From Crossaster papposus (Eukaryota > Echinodermata > Asteroidea > Velatida > Solasteridae): 64,000 bases of DNA. The notes beneath the pieces were generated by a model. That model made no database searches and was not told the origin of the DNA. It saw nothing but the letters and a program-made list of their open reading frames with translations. The stretch spans positions 1,798,001 to 1,862,000 of the forward strand of contig JBAIAA010000262.1 of NCBI GenBank assembly GCA_037893245.1, given 5' to 3'. Of the stretch, positions 12,992-25,974 are shown one piece after another (within the stretch, counting starts at the first letter, position 1; each line of letters starts with the position of its first letter). The position numbers and the translations under genes are program-made.

Positions 12992-13888
12992 TCATGTGAA
13001 TTTAGAAACAGCAAACAAAATGAAAGCAGACATTCTAAAACATTCTAAAATATGTATTACATTTGAATAACAGTGAAGCAAAAATACCTCTTTAGCAGAG
13101 CGAGGTTTTGGTCTTCGGACCTCTGGGTTAAGGGCCCAGCACGCTCCCACTGCACCACTCTGAGTAACTATTTTTAATGAAAATGAAATCACTATCAAGG
13201 ACATAATTATCCTTAGCAGACCGAAGATGCGGTCATCCGAAATATCGGTTACTGGCCAAGAAACTGTCTACTTCGTCACTCTGAGTCGAGTACCTCAAGT
13301 CATACCAAAAACTTGTTAGCAGAGCCAGGTTTTGGTCCTCGGACATCTGGGTTATGGGACAAGCACGTTCCCACTGCTCCACTCTACTTCATGTAAATTT
13401 AGAAACAGCAAACAAAATGAAAGCAGACATTCTAAAAACATTCTAAAATATTTATTAAATTTGAATAACAGTGAAGCAAAAATACCTCTTTAGCAGAGCG
13501 AGGTTTTGGTCCTCGGACATCTGGATTATGGGCCCTGCACGCTCACCCTGCTCCACTCTACTTCATGTAAATTTAGAAACAGCAATCAAAATGAAAGCAG
13601 ACATTCTAAAAACATTCTAAAATATTTATTAAATTTGAATAACAGTGAAGCAAAAATACCTCTTTAGCAGAGCGAGGTTTTGGTCTTCGGACCTCTGGGT
13701 TATTGTCCCAGCACGTTCCCACTGCAACACTCTGCGTAACTATTTTTAATGAAAATGAAATCACTATCAAGGAAATAATTATTCTGAGCAGACCGAGGTT
13801 GTGGTCATCCGAACTCTCGGTTACTGACCAAGAAAGTGTCTACTTCGTCACTCTGAGTCGAGTACCTCAAGTCATACCAAAAACTTGT

Positions 13889-13960
13889 TAGCAGAGCGAG
13901 GTTTCGATCTTTGGACATCTTGGTTAAGGGCCCAGCACGCTTCCACTGCGTCACTCTACT
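13889..13960 (-). pseudogene. tRNA-iMet-like, CTT anticodon
   Basis: Same class as 6916 with an extra D-stem change (plus strand CTGCGTCAC). Counterpart at 15257. Confidence 0.55.
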
Positions 13961-14286
13961 TCATGTAAAGTTAGAAACAGCAAACAAAATGAAAGCAGAC
14001 ATTCTAAAAACATTCTAAAATATGTATTACATTTGAATAACAGTGAAGCAAAAATACCTATTTAGCAGAGCGAGGTTTTGGTCTTCGGACCTCTGGGTTA
14101 AGGGCCCAGCACGCTCCCACTGCACCACTCTGAGTAACTATTTTTAATGAAAATGAAATCACTATCAAGGACATAATTATCCTTAGCAGACCGAAGTTGC
14201 GGTCATCCGAAATATCGGTTACTGGCCAAGAAACTGTCTACTTCGTCACTCTGAGTCGAGTACCTCAAGTCATACCACAAACTTGT

Positions 14287-14358
14287 TAGCAGAGCGAGGT
14301 TTCGATCCTCGGACCTCTGGGTTATGGGCCCAGCACGCTTCCACTGCGCCACTCTGTT
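14287..14358 (-). tRNA. tRNA-iMet (CAT), acceptor mismatch, weak terminator
   Basis: Duplicate of 12920-12991 at 1367 bp, with the same acceptor and terminator changes. Confidence 0.6.
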
Positions 14359-15256
14359 TCATGTGAATTTAGAAACAGCAAACAAAATGAAAGCAGACAT
14401 TCTAAAAACATTCTAAAATATGTATTACATTTGAATAACAGTGAAGCAAAAATACCTCTTTAGCAGAGCGAGGTTTTGGTCTTCGGACCTCTGGGTTAAG
14501 GGCCCAGCACGCTCCCACTGCACCACTCTGAGTAACTATTTTTAATGAAAATGAAATCACTATCAAGGACATAATTATCCTTAGCAGACCGAAGATGCGG
14601 TCATCCGAAATATCGGTTACTGGCCAAGAAACTGTCTACTTCGTCACTCTGAGTCGAGTACCTCAAGTCATACCAAAAACTTGTTAGCAGAGCCAGGTTT
14701 TGGTCCTCGGACATCTGGGTTATGGGACAAGCACGTTCCCACTGCTCCACTCTACTTCATGTAAATTTAGAAACAGCAAACAAAATGAAAGCAGACATTC
14801 TAAAAACATTCTAAAATATTTATTAAATTTGAATAACAGTGAAGCAAAAATACCTCTTTAGCAGAGCGAGGTTTTGGTCCTCGGACATCTCGGTTATGGG
14901 CCCAGCACGCTCACACTGCTCCACTCTACTTCATGTAAATTTAGAAACAGCAATCAAAATGAAAGCAGACATTCTAAAAACATTCTAAAATATTTATTAA
15001 ATTTGAATAACAGTGAAGCAAAAATACCTCTTTAGCAGAGCGAGGTTTTGGTCTTCGGACCTCTGGGTTATTGTCCCAGCACGTTCCCACTGCAACACTC
15101 TGCGTAACTATTTTTAATGAAAATGAAATCACTATCAAGGAAATAATTATTCTGAGCAGACCGAGGTTGTGGTCATCCGAACTCTCGGTTACTGACCAAG
15201 AAAGTGTCTACTTCGTCACTCTGAGTCGAGTACCTCAAGTCATACCAAAAACTTGT

Positions 15257-15328
15257 TAGCAGAGCGAGGTTTCGATCTTTGGACATCTTGGTTAAGGGCC
15301 CAGCACGCTTCCACTGCGTCACTCTACT
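15257..15328 (-). pseudogene. tRNA-iMet-like, CTT anticodon
   Basis: Counterpart of 13889-13960, 1368 bp downstream. Confidence 0.55.
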
Positions 15329-16781
15329 TCATGTAAAGTTAGAAACAGCAAACAAAATGAAAGCAGACATTCTAAAAACATTCTAAAATATGTATTACAT
15401 TTGAATAACAGTGAAGCAAAAATACCTCTTTAGCAGAGCGAGGTTTTGGTCTTCGGACCTCTGGGTTAAGGGCCCAGCACGCTCCCACTGCACCACTCTG
15501 AGTAACTATTTTTAATGAAAATGAAATCACTATCAAGGACATAATTATCCTTAGCAGACCGAAGTTGCGGTCATCCGAAATATCGGTTACTGGCCAAGAA
15601 ACTGTCTACTTCGTCACTCTGAGTCGAGTACCTCAAGTCATACCAAAAACTTGTTAGCAGAGCCAGGTTTTGGTCCTCGGACATCTGGGTTATGGGACAA
15701 GCACGCTCCCACTGCTCCACTCTACTTCATGTAAATTTAGAAACAGCAAACAAAATGAAAGCAGACATTCTAAAAACATTCTAAAATATTTATTAAATTT
15801 GAATAACAGTGAAGCAAAAATACCTCTTTAGCAGAGCGAGGTTTTGGTCTTCGGACATCTGGGTTATGGGCCCAGCACGCTCACACTGCTCCACTCTACT
15901 TCATGTAAATTTAGAAACAGCAATCAAAATGAAAGCAGACATTCTAAAAACATTCTAAAATATTTATTAAATTTGAATAACAGTGAAGCAAAAATACCTC
16001 TTTAGCAGAGCGAGGTTTTGGTCTTCGGACGTCTGGGTTATGGGCCCAGCACGTTCCCACTGCAACACTCTGCGTAACTATTTTTAATGAAAATGAAATC
16101 ACTATCAAGGAAATAATTATTCTAAGCAGACCGAGGTTGTGGTCATCCGAACTCTCGGTTACTGACCAAGAAAGTGTCTACTTCGTCACTCTGAGTCGAG
16201 TACCTCAAGTCATACCAAAAACTTGTTAGCAGAGCGAAATGAAAATGAAAATGAAATCACTATCAAGGACATAATTATCCTGAGCAGACCGAGGTTGTGG
16301 TCATCCGAAATATCGGTTACTGGCCAAGAAAGTGTCTACTTCGTCACTCTGAGTCGAGTACCTCAAGTCATACCAAAAACTTGTTAGCAGAGCGAGGTTT
16401 CGATCTTCGGACCTTGGGTTAAGGGCCCAGCACGCTTTCACTGCGCCACTCTACTTCATGTAAAGTTAGAAACAGCAAACAAAATGAAAGCAGACATTCT
16501 AAAAACATTCTAAAATATGTATTACATTTGAATAACAGTGAAGCAAAAATACCTCTTTAGCAGAGCGAGGTTTTGGTCTTCGGACCTCTGGGTTAAGGGC
16601 CCAGCACGCTCCCACTGCACCACTCTGCGTAACTATTTTTAATGAAAAAGAAATCACTATCAAGGACATAATTATCCTTAGCAGACCGAGGTTGCGGTCA
16701 TCCGAAATATCGGTTACTGGCCAAGAAAGTGTCTATTTCGTCACTCTGAGTCGAGTACCTCAAGTCATACCCAAAACTTGT

Positions 16782-16853
16782 TAGCAGAGCCAGGTTTCGA
16801 TTCGCGGACCTCTGGGTTATGGGCCCAGCACGCTTCCACTGCGCCACTCTGCT
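16782..16853 (-). tRNA. tRNA-iMet-like (CAT), T-stem changes
   Basis: CAT anticodon arm intact. Three T-stem differences (plus strand AGCCAGG and GATTCGCGG). T4 downstream. Confidence 0.45.
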
Positions 16854-17527
16854 TCATGTGAATTTAGAAACAGCAAACAAAATTAAAGCAGACATTCTAA
16901 AAACATTCTAAAATATGTATTACATTTGAATAACAGTGAAGCAAAAATACCTCTTTAGCAGAGCGAGGTTTTGGTCCTCGGACATCTGGGTTATGGGCCC
17001 AGCACGCTCCCACTGCTCCACTCTACTTCATGTAAATTTAGAAACAGCAAACAAAATGAAAGCAGACATTCTAAAAACATTCTAAAATATTTATTAAATT
17101 TGAATAACAGTGAAGCAAAAATACCTCTTTTGCAGAGCGAGGTTTTGGTCCTCGGACATCTGGGTTATGGGCCCAGCACGCTTACACTGCTCCACTCTAC
17201 TTCATGTAAATTTAGAAACAGCAATCAAAATGAAAGCAGACATTCTAAAAACATTCTAAAATATTTATTAAATTGAAATAACAGTGAAGCAAAAATACCT
17301 CTTTAGCAGAGCGAGGTTTTGGTCTTCGGACCTCTGGGTTATGGGCCCAGCACGTTCCCACTGCAACACTCTGCGTAACTATTTTTAATGAAAATGAAAT
17401 CACTATCAAGGAAATAATTATTCTGAGCAGACCGAGGTTGTGGTCATCCGAACTCTCGGTTACTGACCAAGAACGTGTCTACTTCGTCACTCTGAGTCGA
17501 GTACCTCAAGTCATACCAAAAACTTGT

Positions 17528-17599
17528 TAGCAGAGCGAGGTTTCGATCTTTGGACATCTTGGTTAAGGGACCAGCACGCTTCCACTGTGCAACTCTACT
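17528..17599 (-). pseudogene. tRNA-iMet-like, CTT anticodon, damaged arms
   Basis: CTT with changes in the anticodon stem (plus strand AAGGGACCAGC) and D-arm (CTGTGCAAC). Counterpart at 18829. Confidence 0.5.
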
Positions 17600-18828
17600 T
17601 CATGTAAAGTTAGAAACAGCAAACAAAATGAAGGCAGACATTCTAAAAACATTCTAAAATATGTATTAAATTTGAATAACAGTTAAGCAAAAATCCCTCT
17701 TTAGCAGAGCGAGGTTTTGGTCTTCGGACCTCTGGGTTATGGGCCCAGCACGCTCCCACTGCAACACTCTGCGTAACTATTTTTAATACAAATGAAATCA
17801 CTATCAAGGAAATAATTATCCTGAGCATACCGAGGTTGTGGTCATCCGAACTCTCGGTTACTGACCAAGAAAGTGTCTACTTCGTCACTCTGAGTCGAGT
17901 ACCTCAAGTCATACCAAAAACTTGTTAGCAGAGCGAAATGAAAATGAAAATGAAATCACTATCAAGGAAATAATTATCCTGAGCAGACCGAGGTTGTGGT
18001 CATCCGAAATATCGGTTACTGGCCAAGAAAGTGTCTACTTCGTCACTCTGAGTCGAGTACCTCAAGTCATACCAAAAACGTGTTAGCAGAGCGAGGTTTC
18101 GATTTTCGGACCTTGGGTTAAGGGCCCAGCAAGCTTCCACTGCGCCACTCTACTTCATGTAAAGTTAGAAACAGCAAACAAAATTAAAGCAGACATTCTA
18201 AAAACATTCTAAAATATGTATTACATTTGAATAACAGTGAAGCAAAAATACCTCTTTAGCAGAGCGAGGTTTTGGTCCTCGGACATCTGGGTTATGGGCC
18301 CAGCACGCTCCCACTGCTCCACTCTACTTCATGTAAATTTAGAAACAGCAAACAAAATGAAAGCAGACATTCTAAAAACATTCTAAAATATTTATTAAAT
18401 TTGAATAACAGTGAAGCAAAAATACCTCTTTTGCAGAGCGAGGTTTTGGTCCTCGGACATCTGGGTTATGGGCCCAGCACGCTTACACTGCTCCACTCTA
18501 CTTCATGTAAATTTAGAAACAGCAATCAAAATGAAAGCAGACATTCTAAAAACATTCTAAAATATTTATTAAATTGAAATAACAGTGAAGCAAAAATACC
18601 TCTTTAGCAGAGCGAGGTTTTGGTCTTCGGACCTCTGGGTTATGGGCCCAGCACGTTCCCACTGCAACACTCTGCGTAACTATTTTTAATGAAAATGAAA
18701 TCACTATCAAGGAAATAATTATTCTGAGCAGACCGAGGTTGTGGTCATCCGAACTCTCGGTTACTGACCAAGAACGTGTCTACTTCGTCACTCTGAGTCG
18801 AGTACCTCAAGTCATACCAAAAACTTGT

Positions 18829-18900
18829 TAGCAGAGCGAGGTTTCGATCTTTGGACATCTTGGTTAAGGGACCAGCACGCTTCCACTGTGCAACTCTACT
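18829..18900 (-). pseudogene. tRNA-iMet-like, CTT anticodon, damaged arms
   Basis: Counterpart of 17528-17599, 1301 bp downstream. Confidence 0.5.
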
Positions 18901-19782
18901 TCATGTAAAGTTAGAAACAGCAAACAAAATGAAGGCAGACATTCTAAAAACATTCTAAAATATGTATTAAATTTGAATAACAGTTAAGCAAAAATCCCTC
19001 TTTAGCAGAGCGAGGTTTTGGTCTTCGGACCTCTGGGTTATGGGCCCAGCACGCTCCCACTGCAACACTCTGCGTAACTATTTTTAATACAAATGAAATC
19101 ACTATCAAGGAAATAATTATCCTGAGCATACCGAGGTTGTGGTCATCCGAACTCTCGGTTACTGACCAAGAAAGTGTCTACTTCGTCACTCTGAGTCGAG
19201 TACCTCAAGTCATACCAAAAACTTGTTAGCAGAGCGAAATGAAAATGAAAATGAAATCACTATCAAGGAAATAATTATCCTGAGCAGACCGAGGTTGTGG
19301 TCATCCGAAATATCGGTTACTGGCCAAGAAAGTGTCTACTTCGTCACTCTGAGTCGAGTACCTCAAGTCATACCAAAAACGTGTTAGCAGAGCGAGGTTT
19401 CGATTTTCGGACCTTGGGTTAAGGGCCCAGCAAGCTTCCACTGCGCCACTCTACTTCATGTAAAGTTAGAAACAGCAAACAAAATTAAAGCAGACATTCT
19501 AAAAACATTCTAAAATATTTATTAAATTTGAATAACAGTTAAGCAAAAATCCCTCTTTAGCAGAGCAAGGTTTTGGTCTTCGGACCTCTGGGTTAAGGTC
19601 CCAGCACGCTCCCACTGCACCACTCTGCGTAACTATTTTTTAATGAAAATGAAATCACTATCAAGGACATAATTATCCTTAGCAGACCGAGGTTGTGGTC
19701 ATCCGAAATATCGGTTACTGGCCAAGAAAGTGTCTACTTCGTCACTCTGAGTCGAGTACCTCAAGTCATACCAAAAACTTGT

Positions 19783-19854
19783 TAGCAGAGCCAGGTTTCG
19801 ATCCTCGGACCTCTGGGTTATGGGCCCAGCACGCTTCCACTGCGCCACTCTGCT
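19783..19854 (-). tRNA. tRNA-iMet (CAT), one T-stem mismatch
   Basis: Single change in the 3' side of the T-stem (plus strand AGAGCCAGG), giving one G:G mismatch. T5 stop present. Confidence 0.65.
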
Positions 19855-20354
19855 TCATGTGAATTTAGAAACAGCAAACAAAATTAAAGCAGACATTCTA
19901 AAAACATTCTAAAATATGTATTACATTTGAATAACAGTGAAGCAAAAATACCTCTTTAGCAGAACGAGGTTTTGGTCCTCGGACATCTGGGTTATGGGCC
20001 CAGCACGCTCACACTGCTCCACTCTAATTCATGTACATTTAGAAACAGCAAACAAAATGAAAGCAGACATTATACAAACATTCTAAAATATGTATTAAAT
20101 TTGAATAACAGTGAAGCAAAAATACCTCTTTAGCAGAGCGAGGTTTGGGTCTTCGGACCTCTGGGTTACGGACCCAGCACGCTCCCACTGCAACACTCTG
20201 CGTAACTATCTTTCCTGAAAATGAAATCACTATCAAGGAAATAATTATCCTGAGCAGACCGAGGTTGTGGTCATCCGAACTCTCGGTTACTTACCAAGAA
20301 AGTGTCTACTTCGTCACTCTGAGTAGAGTACCTCAAGTCATACCAAAAACTTGT

Positions 20355-20426
20355 TAGCAGAGCGAGGTTTCGATCCTCGGACCTCTGGGTTATGGGCCCA
20401 GCACGCTTCCACTGCGCCACTCTGCT
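20355..20426 (-). tRNA. tRNA-iMet (CAT), consensus copy 2
   Basis: Identical to the 7886-7957 copy, with all four stems paired and the T5 stop intact in S3. It lies in the upstream copy of the 1920-bp duplication. The M2' before it carries the CGT anticodon. Confidence 0.9.
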
Positions 20427-20927
20427 TCATGTGAATTTAGAAACAAAAAACTAAATTAAAGCAGACATTCTAAAAACATTCTAAAATATGTATTACATTG
20501 GAATAACAGTGAAGCAAAAAAAAACTCTTTAGCAGAGCGAGGTTTTGGTCCTTGGACATCTGGGTTATGGGCCCAGCACGCTCACACTGCTCCACTCTAC
20601 TTCATGTACATTTAGAAACAGCAAACAAAATGAAAGCAGACATTCTAAAAATATTCTAAAATATGTATTCAATTTGAATAACAGTGAAGCAAAAATACCT
20701 CTTTAGCAGAGCGAGGTTTTGGTCTTCGGACCTCTGGGTTATGGGCCCTGCACGCTCCCACTGCAACACTCTGCGTAACTATTTTTAATGAAAATGAAAT
20801 CACTATCAAGGAAATAATTATCCTGAGCAGACCGAGGTTGTGGTCATCCGAACTCTCGGTTACTGACCAAGAAAGTGTCTACTTCGTCACTCTGAGTCGA
20901 GTACCTCAAGTCATACCAAAAACTTGT

Positions 20928-20999
20928 TAGCAGAGCGAGGTTTCGATCCTGGGACCTGTGGGTTATGGGCCCAGCACGCTTCCACTGCGCCACTCTTCT
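20928..20999 (-). pseudogene. tRNA-iMet-like (CAT), several stem changes
   Basis: CAT kept, but bases differ in the T-stem, the anticodon-flanking region and the acceptor (plus strand CACTCTTCT). T5 downstream. Likely inactive. Confidence 0.5.
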
Positions 21000-21489
21000 T
21001 CATGTGAATTTAGAAACAACAAACAAAATTAAAGCAGACATTCTAAAATATTTATTAAATTTGAATAACAGTGAAGCAAAAATACCTCTTTAGCCGAACG
21101 AGGTTTTGGTCCTCGGACCTCTGGGTTATGGGCCCAGCACGCTCCCACTGCTCCACTCTACTTCTTGTAAATTTAGAAACAGCAAACAAAATGAAAGCAG
21201 ACATTCTAAAAACATTCTAAAATATTTATTAAATTTGAATAACAGTGAAGCAAAAATACCTCTTTAGCAGAGCGAGGTTTGGGTCTTCGGACCTCTGGGT
21301 TATTGGCCCAGCACGCTCCCACTGCAACACTCTGCGTAACTATTTTTTCATGAAAATGAAATCACTATCAAGGAAATAATTATCCGGAGCAGACCGAGGT
21401 TGTGGTCATCCGAACTCTCGGTTACTGACCAAGAAAGTGTCTACTTCGTCACACTGAGTCGAGTTCCTCAAGTCATACCAAACACTTGT

Positions 21490-21561
21490 TAGCAGAGCGA
21501 GGTTTCGATCCTCGGACCTCTGGGTTATGGGCCCAGCACGCTTCCACTGCGCCACTCTGCT
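21490..21561 (-). tRNA. tRNA-iMet (CAT), consensus copy 3, weak terminator
   Basis: The tRNA body is identical to the consensus. In the downstream S3 the T-run is interrupted (plus strand CAAACAC), leaving only T3, so transcripts would probably read on into the neighbouring M3. Confidence 0.85.
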
Positions 21562-21876
21562 TCATGTGAATTTAGAAACAACAAACAAAATTAAAGCAGA
21601 CATTCTAAAATATTTATTAAATTTGAATAACATTGAAGCAAAAATACCTCTTTAGCAGAGCGAGGTTTGGGTCTTCGGACCTCTGGGTTATGGGCCCAGC
21701 TCGCTCCCACTGCAACACTATGCGTAACTATTTTTAATGAAAATGAAATCACTATTAAGGAAATAATTATCCTGAGCAGACCGAGGTTGTGGTCATCCGA
21801 CCTCTCCGTTACTGACCAAGAAAGTGTCTACTTCGTCACTCTGAGTCGAGTACCTCAAGTCATACAAAAAACTTGT

Positions 21877-21948
21877 TAGCAGAGCGAAATTTCGATCTTC
21901 GGACCTCTGGGTTATGGGCCCATCACGCTTCCACTGCGCCACTCTGCT
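21877..21948 (-). pseudogene. tRNA-iMet-like (CAT), T-stem and anticodon-stem damage
   Basis: T-stem 3' side changed (plus strand GCGAAATTTCG) and anticodon stem changed (CCCATCACG). Counterpart at 26677-26748. Confidence 0.5.
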
Positions 21949-22274
21949 TCATTTGAATTTAGAAACAGCAAACAAAATTAAATCACACATTGTAAAAACA
22001 TTCTAAAATATTTATTAAATTTGAATAACAGTAAAGCAAAAATACCTCTTTAGCAGAGCGAGGTTTGGGTCTTCGGACCTCTGGGTTACGGACCCAGCAC
22101 GCTCCCACTGCAACACTCTGCGTATCTATCTTTCCTGAAAATGAAATCACTATCAAGGAAATAATTATCCTGAGCAGACCGAGGTTGTGGTCATCCGAAC
22201 TCTCGGTTACTTACCAAGAAAGTGTCTACTTCGTCACTCTGAGTAGAGTACCTCAAGTCATACCAAAAACTTGT

Positions 22275-22346
22275 TAGCAGAGCGAGGTTTCGATCCTCGG
22301 ACCTCTGGGTTATGGGCCCAGCACGCTTCCACTGCGCCACTCTGCT
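22275..22346 (-). tRNA. tRNA-iMet (CAT), consensus copy 4
   Basis: Identical to the consensus with T5 stop. It is the exact partner of 20355-20426 in the 1920-bp duplication. Confidence 0.9.
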
Positions 22347-23800
22347 TCATGTGAATTTAGAAACAAAAAACTAAATTAAAGCAGACATTCTAAAAACATT
22401 CTAAAATATGTATTACATTGGAATAACAGTGAAGCAAAAAAAAACTCTTTAGCAGAGCGAGGTTTTGGTCCTTGGACATCTGGGTTATGGGCCCAGCACG
22501 CTCACACTGCTCCACTCTACTTCATGTACATTTAGAAACAGCAAACAAAATGAAAGCAGACATTCTAAAAACATTCTAAAATATGTATTCAATTTGAATA
22601 ACAGTGAAGCAAAAATACCTCTTTAGCAGAGCGAGGTTTTGGTCTTCGGACCTCTGGGTTATGGGCCCAGCACGCTCCCACTGCAACACTCTGCGTAACT
22701 ATTTTTAATAAAAATGAAATCACTATCAAGGAAATAATTATCCTGAGCATACCGAGGTTGTGGTCATCCGAACTCTCGGTTACTGACCAAGAAAGTGTCT
22801 ACTTCGTCACTCTGAGTCGAGTACCTCAAGTCATACCAACAACTTGTTAGCAGAGCGAAATGAAAATGAAAATGAAATCACTATCAAGGACATAATTATC
22901 GTGAGCAGACCGAGGTTGTGGTCATCCGAAATATCGGTTACTGGCCAAGAAAGTGTCTACTTCGTCACTCTGAGTCGGGTACCTCAAGTCATACCAAAAA
23001 CGTGTTAGCAGAGCGAGGTTTTGTTCCTTGGACATCTGGGTTATGGGCCCAGCACGCTCACACTGCTCCACTCTACTTCATGTACATTTAGAAACAGGAA
23101 ACAAAATGAAAGCAGACATTCTAAAAACATTCTAAAATATGTATTAAATTTGAATAACAGTGAAGCAAATATACCTCTTTAGCAGAGCGAGGTTTTGGTC
23201 TTCGGACCTCTGGGTTATGGGCCCTGCACGCTCCCACTGCAACACTCTGCGTAACTATTTTTAATGAAAATGAAATCACTATCAAGGAAATAATTATTCT
23301 GAGCAGACCGAGGTTGTGGTCATCCGAAATATCGGTTACTGGCCAAGAAAGTGTCTACTTCGTCACTCTGAGTCGAGTACCTCAAGTCATACCAAAAACG
23401 TGTTAGCAGAGCGAGGTTTCGATCTTCGGACCTTGGGTTAAGGGCCCAGCAAGCTTCCACTGCGCCACTCTACTTCATGTAAAGTTAGAAACAGCAAACA
23501 AAATGAAAGCAGACATTCTAAAAACATTCTAAAATATTTATTAAATTTGAATAACAGTTAAGCAAAAATCCCTCTTTAGCAGAGCGAGGTTTTGGTCTTC
23601 GGACCTCTGGGTTAAGGTCCCAGCACGCTCCCACTGCACCACTCTGCGTAACTATTTTTAATGAAAATGAAATCACTATCAAGGACATAATTATCCTTAG
23701 CAGACCGAGGTTGTGGTCATCCGAAATATCGGTTACTGGCCAAGAAAGTGTCTACTTCGTCACTCTGAGTCGAGTACCTCAAGTCATACCAAAAACTTGT

Positions 23801-23872
23801 TAGCAGAGCCAGGTTTCGATCCTCGGACCTCTGGGTTATGGGCCCAGCACGCTTCCACTGCGCCACTCTGCT
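23801..23872 (-). tRNA. tRNA-iMet (CAT), one T-stem mismatch
   Basis: Same single T-stem change as 19783-19854, with T5 stop. First of a pair in the 968-bp duplication at 23-25 kb. Confidence 0.65.
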
Positions 23873-24768
23873 TCATGTGAATTTAGAAACAAAAAACAAA
23901 ATTAAAGCAGACATTCTAAAAACATTCTAAAATATGTATTACATTGGAATAACAGTGAAGCAAAAAAACTCTTTAGCAGAGCGAGGTTTTGGTCCTTGGA
24001 CATCTGGGTTATGGGCCCAGCACGCTCACACTGCTCCACTCTACTTCATGTACATTTAGAAACAGCAAACAAAATGAAAGCAGACATTCTAAAAACATTC
24101 TAAAATATGTATTAAATTTGAATAACAGTGAAGCAAATATACCTCTTTAGCAGAGCGAGGTTTTGGTCTTCGGACCTCTGGGTTATGGGCCCTGCACGCT
24201 CCCACTGCAACACTCTGCCTAACTATTTTTAATGAAAATGAAATCACTATCAAGGAAATAATTATTCTGAGCAGACCGAGGTTGTGGTCATCCGAAATAT
24301 CGGTTACTGGCCAAGAAAGTGTCTACTTCGTCACTCTGAGTCGAGTACCTCAAGTCATACCAAAAACGTGTTAGCAGAGCGAGGTTTCGATCTTCGGACC
24401 TTGGGTTAAGGGCCCAGCAAGCTTCCACTGCGCCACTCTACTTCATGTAAAGTTAGAAACAGCAAACAAAATGAAAGCAGACATTCTAAAAACATTCTAA
24501 AATATTTATTAAATTTGAATAACAGTTAAGCAAAAATCCCTCTTTAGCAGAGCGAGGTTTTGGTCTTCGGACCTCTGGGTTAAGGTCCCAGCACGCTCGC
24601 ACTGCACCACTCTGCGTAACTATTGTTAATGAAAATGAAATCACTATCAAGGACATAATTATCCTTAGCAGACCGAGGTTGTGGTCATCCGAAATATCGG
24701 TTACTGGCCAAGAAAGTGTCTACTTCGTCACTCTGAGTCGAGTACCTCAAGTCATACCAAAAACTTGT

Positions 24769-24840
24769 TAGCAGAGCCAGGTTTCGATCCTCGGACCTCT
24801 GGGTTATGGGCCCAGCACGCTTCCACTGCGCCACTCTGCT
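24769..24840 (-). tRNA. tRNA-iMet (CAT), one T-stem mismatch
   Basis: Partner of 23801-23872, 968 bp away, with the same single T-stem change and T5 stop. Confidence 0.65.
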
Positions 24841-25340
24841 TCATGTGAATTTAGAAACAGCAAACAAAATTAAAGCAGACATTCTAAAAACATTCTAAAA
24901 TATGTATTACACTTGAATAACAGTGAAGCAAAAATACCTCTTTAGCAGAACGAGGTTTTGGTCCTCGGACATCTGGGTTATGGGCCCAGCACGCTCCCAC
25001 TGCTCCACTCTACTTCATGTAAATTTAGAAACAGCAAACAAAATGAAAGCAGACATTCTAAAAACATTCTAAAATATTTATTAAATTTGAATAACAGTTA
25101 AGCAAATATACCTCTTTAGCAGAGCGAAGTTTTGGTCTTCGGACCTCTGGGTTACGGACCCAGCACGCTCCCACTGCAACACTCTGCGTAACTATCTTTC
25201 CTGAAAATGAAATCACTATCAAGGAAATAATTATCCTGAGCAGACCGAGGTTGTGGTCATCCGAACTCTCGGTTACTTACCAAGAAAGTGTCTACTTCGT
25301 CACTCTGAGTAGAGTACCTCAAGTCATACCAAAAACTTGT

Positions 25341-25412
25341 TAGCAGAGCGAGGTTTCGATCCTCGGACCTCTGGGTTATGGTCCCAGCACGCTTTCACTG
25401 CGCCACTCTGCT
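25341..25412 (-). tRNA. tRNA-iMet-like (CAT), anticodon-stem and D-loop changes
   Basis: T-arm and acceptor are consensus. One anticodon-arm base (plus strand TATGGTCCC) and one D-loop base differ. T5 present. 4413 bp after its homologue at 20928, but without that copy's damage. Confidence 0.5.
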
Positions 25413-25902
25413 TCATGTGAATTTAGAAACAACAAACAAAATTAAAGCAGACATTCTAAAATATTTATTAAATTTGAATAACAGTGAAGCAAAAATACCT
25501 CTTTAGCCGAGCGAGGTTTTGGTCCTCGGATCTCTGGGTTATGGGCCCAGCACGCTCCCACTGCTCCACTCTACTTCTTGTAAATTTAGAAACAGCAAAC
25601 AAAATGAAAGCAGACATTCTAAAAACATTCTAAAATATTTATTACATTTGAATAACAGTGAAGCAAAAATACCTCTTTAGCAGAGCGAGGTTTGGGTCTT
25701 CGGACCTCTGGGTTATTGGCCCAGCACGCTCCCACTGCAACACTCTGCGTAACTATTTGTTCATGAAAATGAAATCACTATCAAGGAAATAATTATCCGG
25801 AGCAGACCGAGGTTGTGGTCATCCGAACTCTCGGTTACTGACCAAGAAAGTGTCTACTTCGTCACTCTGAGTCGAGTTCCTCAAGTCATAACAAAAACTT
25901 GT

Positions 25903-25974
25903 TAGCAGAGCGAGGTTTCGATCCTCGGACCTCTGGGTTATGGGCCCAACACGCTTCCACTGCGCCACTCTGCT
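25903..25974 (-). tRNA. tRNA-iMet-like (CAT), one anticodon-stem change
   Basis: Single difference from consensus (plus strand GCCCAACACG) at the base of the anticodon arm. T5 present. Confidence 0.6.

Larger units (their letters stand above)
12905..15640. repeat. Tandem duplication, period 1368 bp
   Basis: 12921 maps to 14288 (1367, one base shorter in an A-run) and 13890 to 15258 (1368). Both copies contain the same rare changes, such as TATGGGACAAGC and TATTGTCCC. Confidence 0.85.
16880..19500. repeat. Tandem duplication, period 1301 bp
   Basis: All modules from about 16880 to 18180 recur 1301 bp later with no difference that I can see. Shared marks include CTCTTTTGCAGAGC, AATTGAAATAACAG and GAACGTGTC. 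This suggests very recent duplication or an assembly repeat. Confidence 0.85.
20100..22660. repeat. Paired segments 1920 bp apart
   Basis: 20100-20740 and 22020-22660 match, including the CGT-anticodon M2', the consensus tRNA-iMet at 20355/22275 and the CAAAAAAAAACTC spacer variant. Confidence 0.8.
23010..24946. repeat. Tandem duplication, period 968 bp (second occurrence)
   Basis: 23405 to 24373 and 23802 to 24770 are 968 bp apart. The period equals that at 2.5-4.5 kb because the unit mix is the same, but the sequence variants differ, so this is an independent duplication. Confidence 0.8.
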
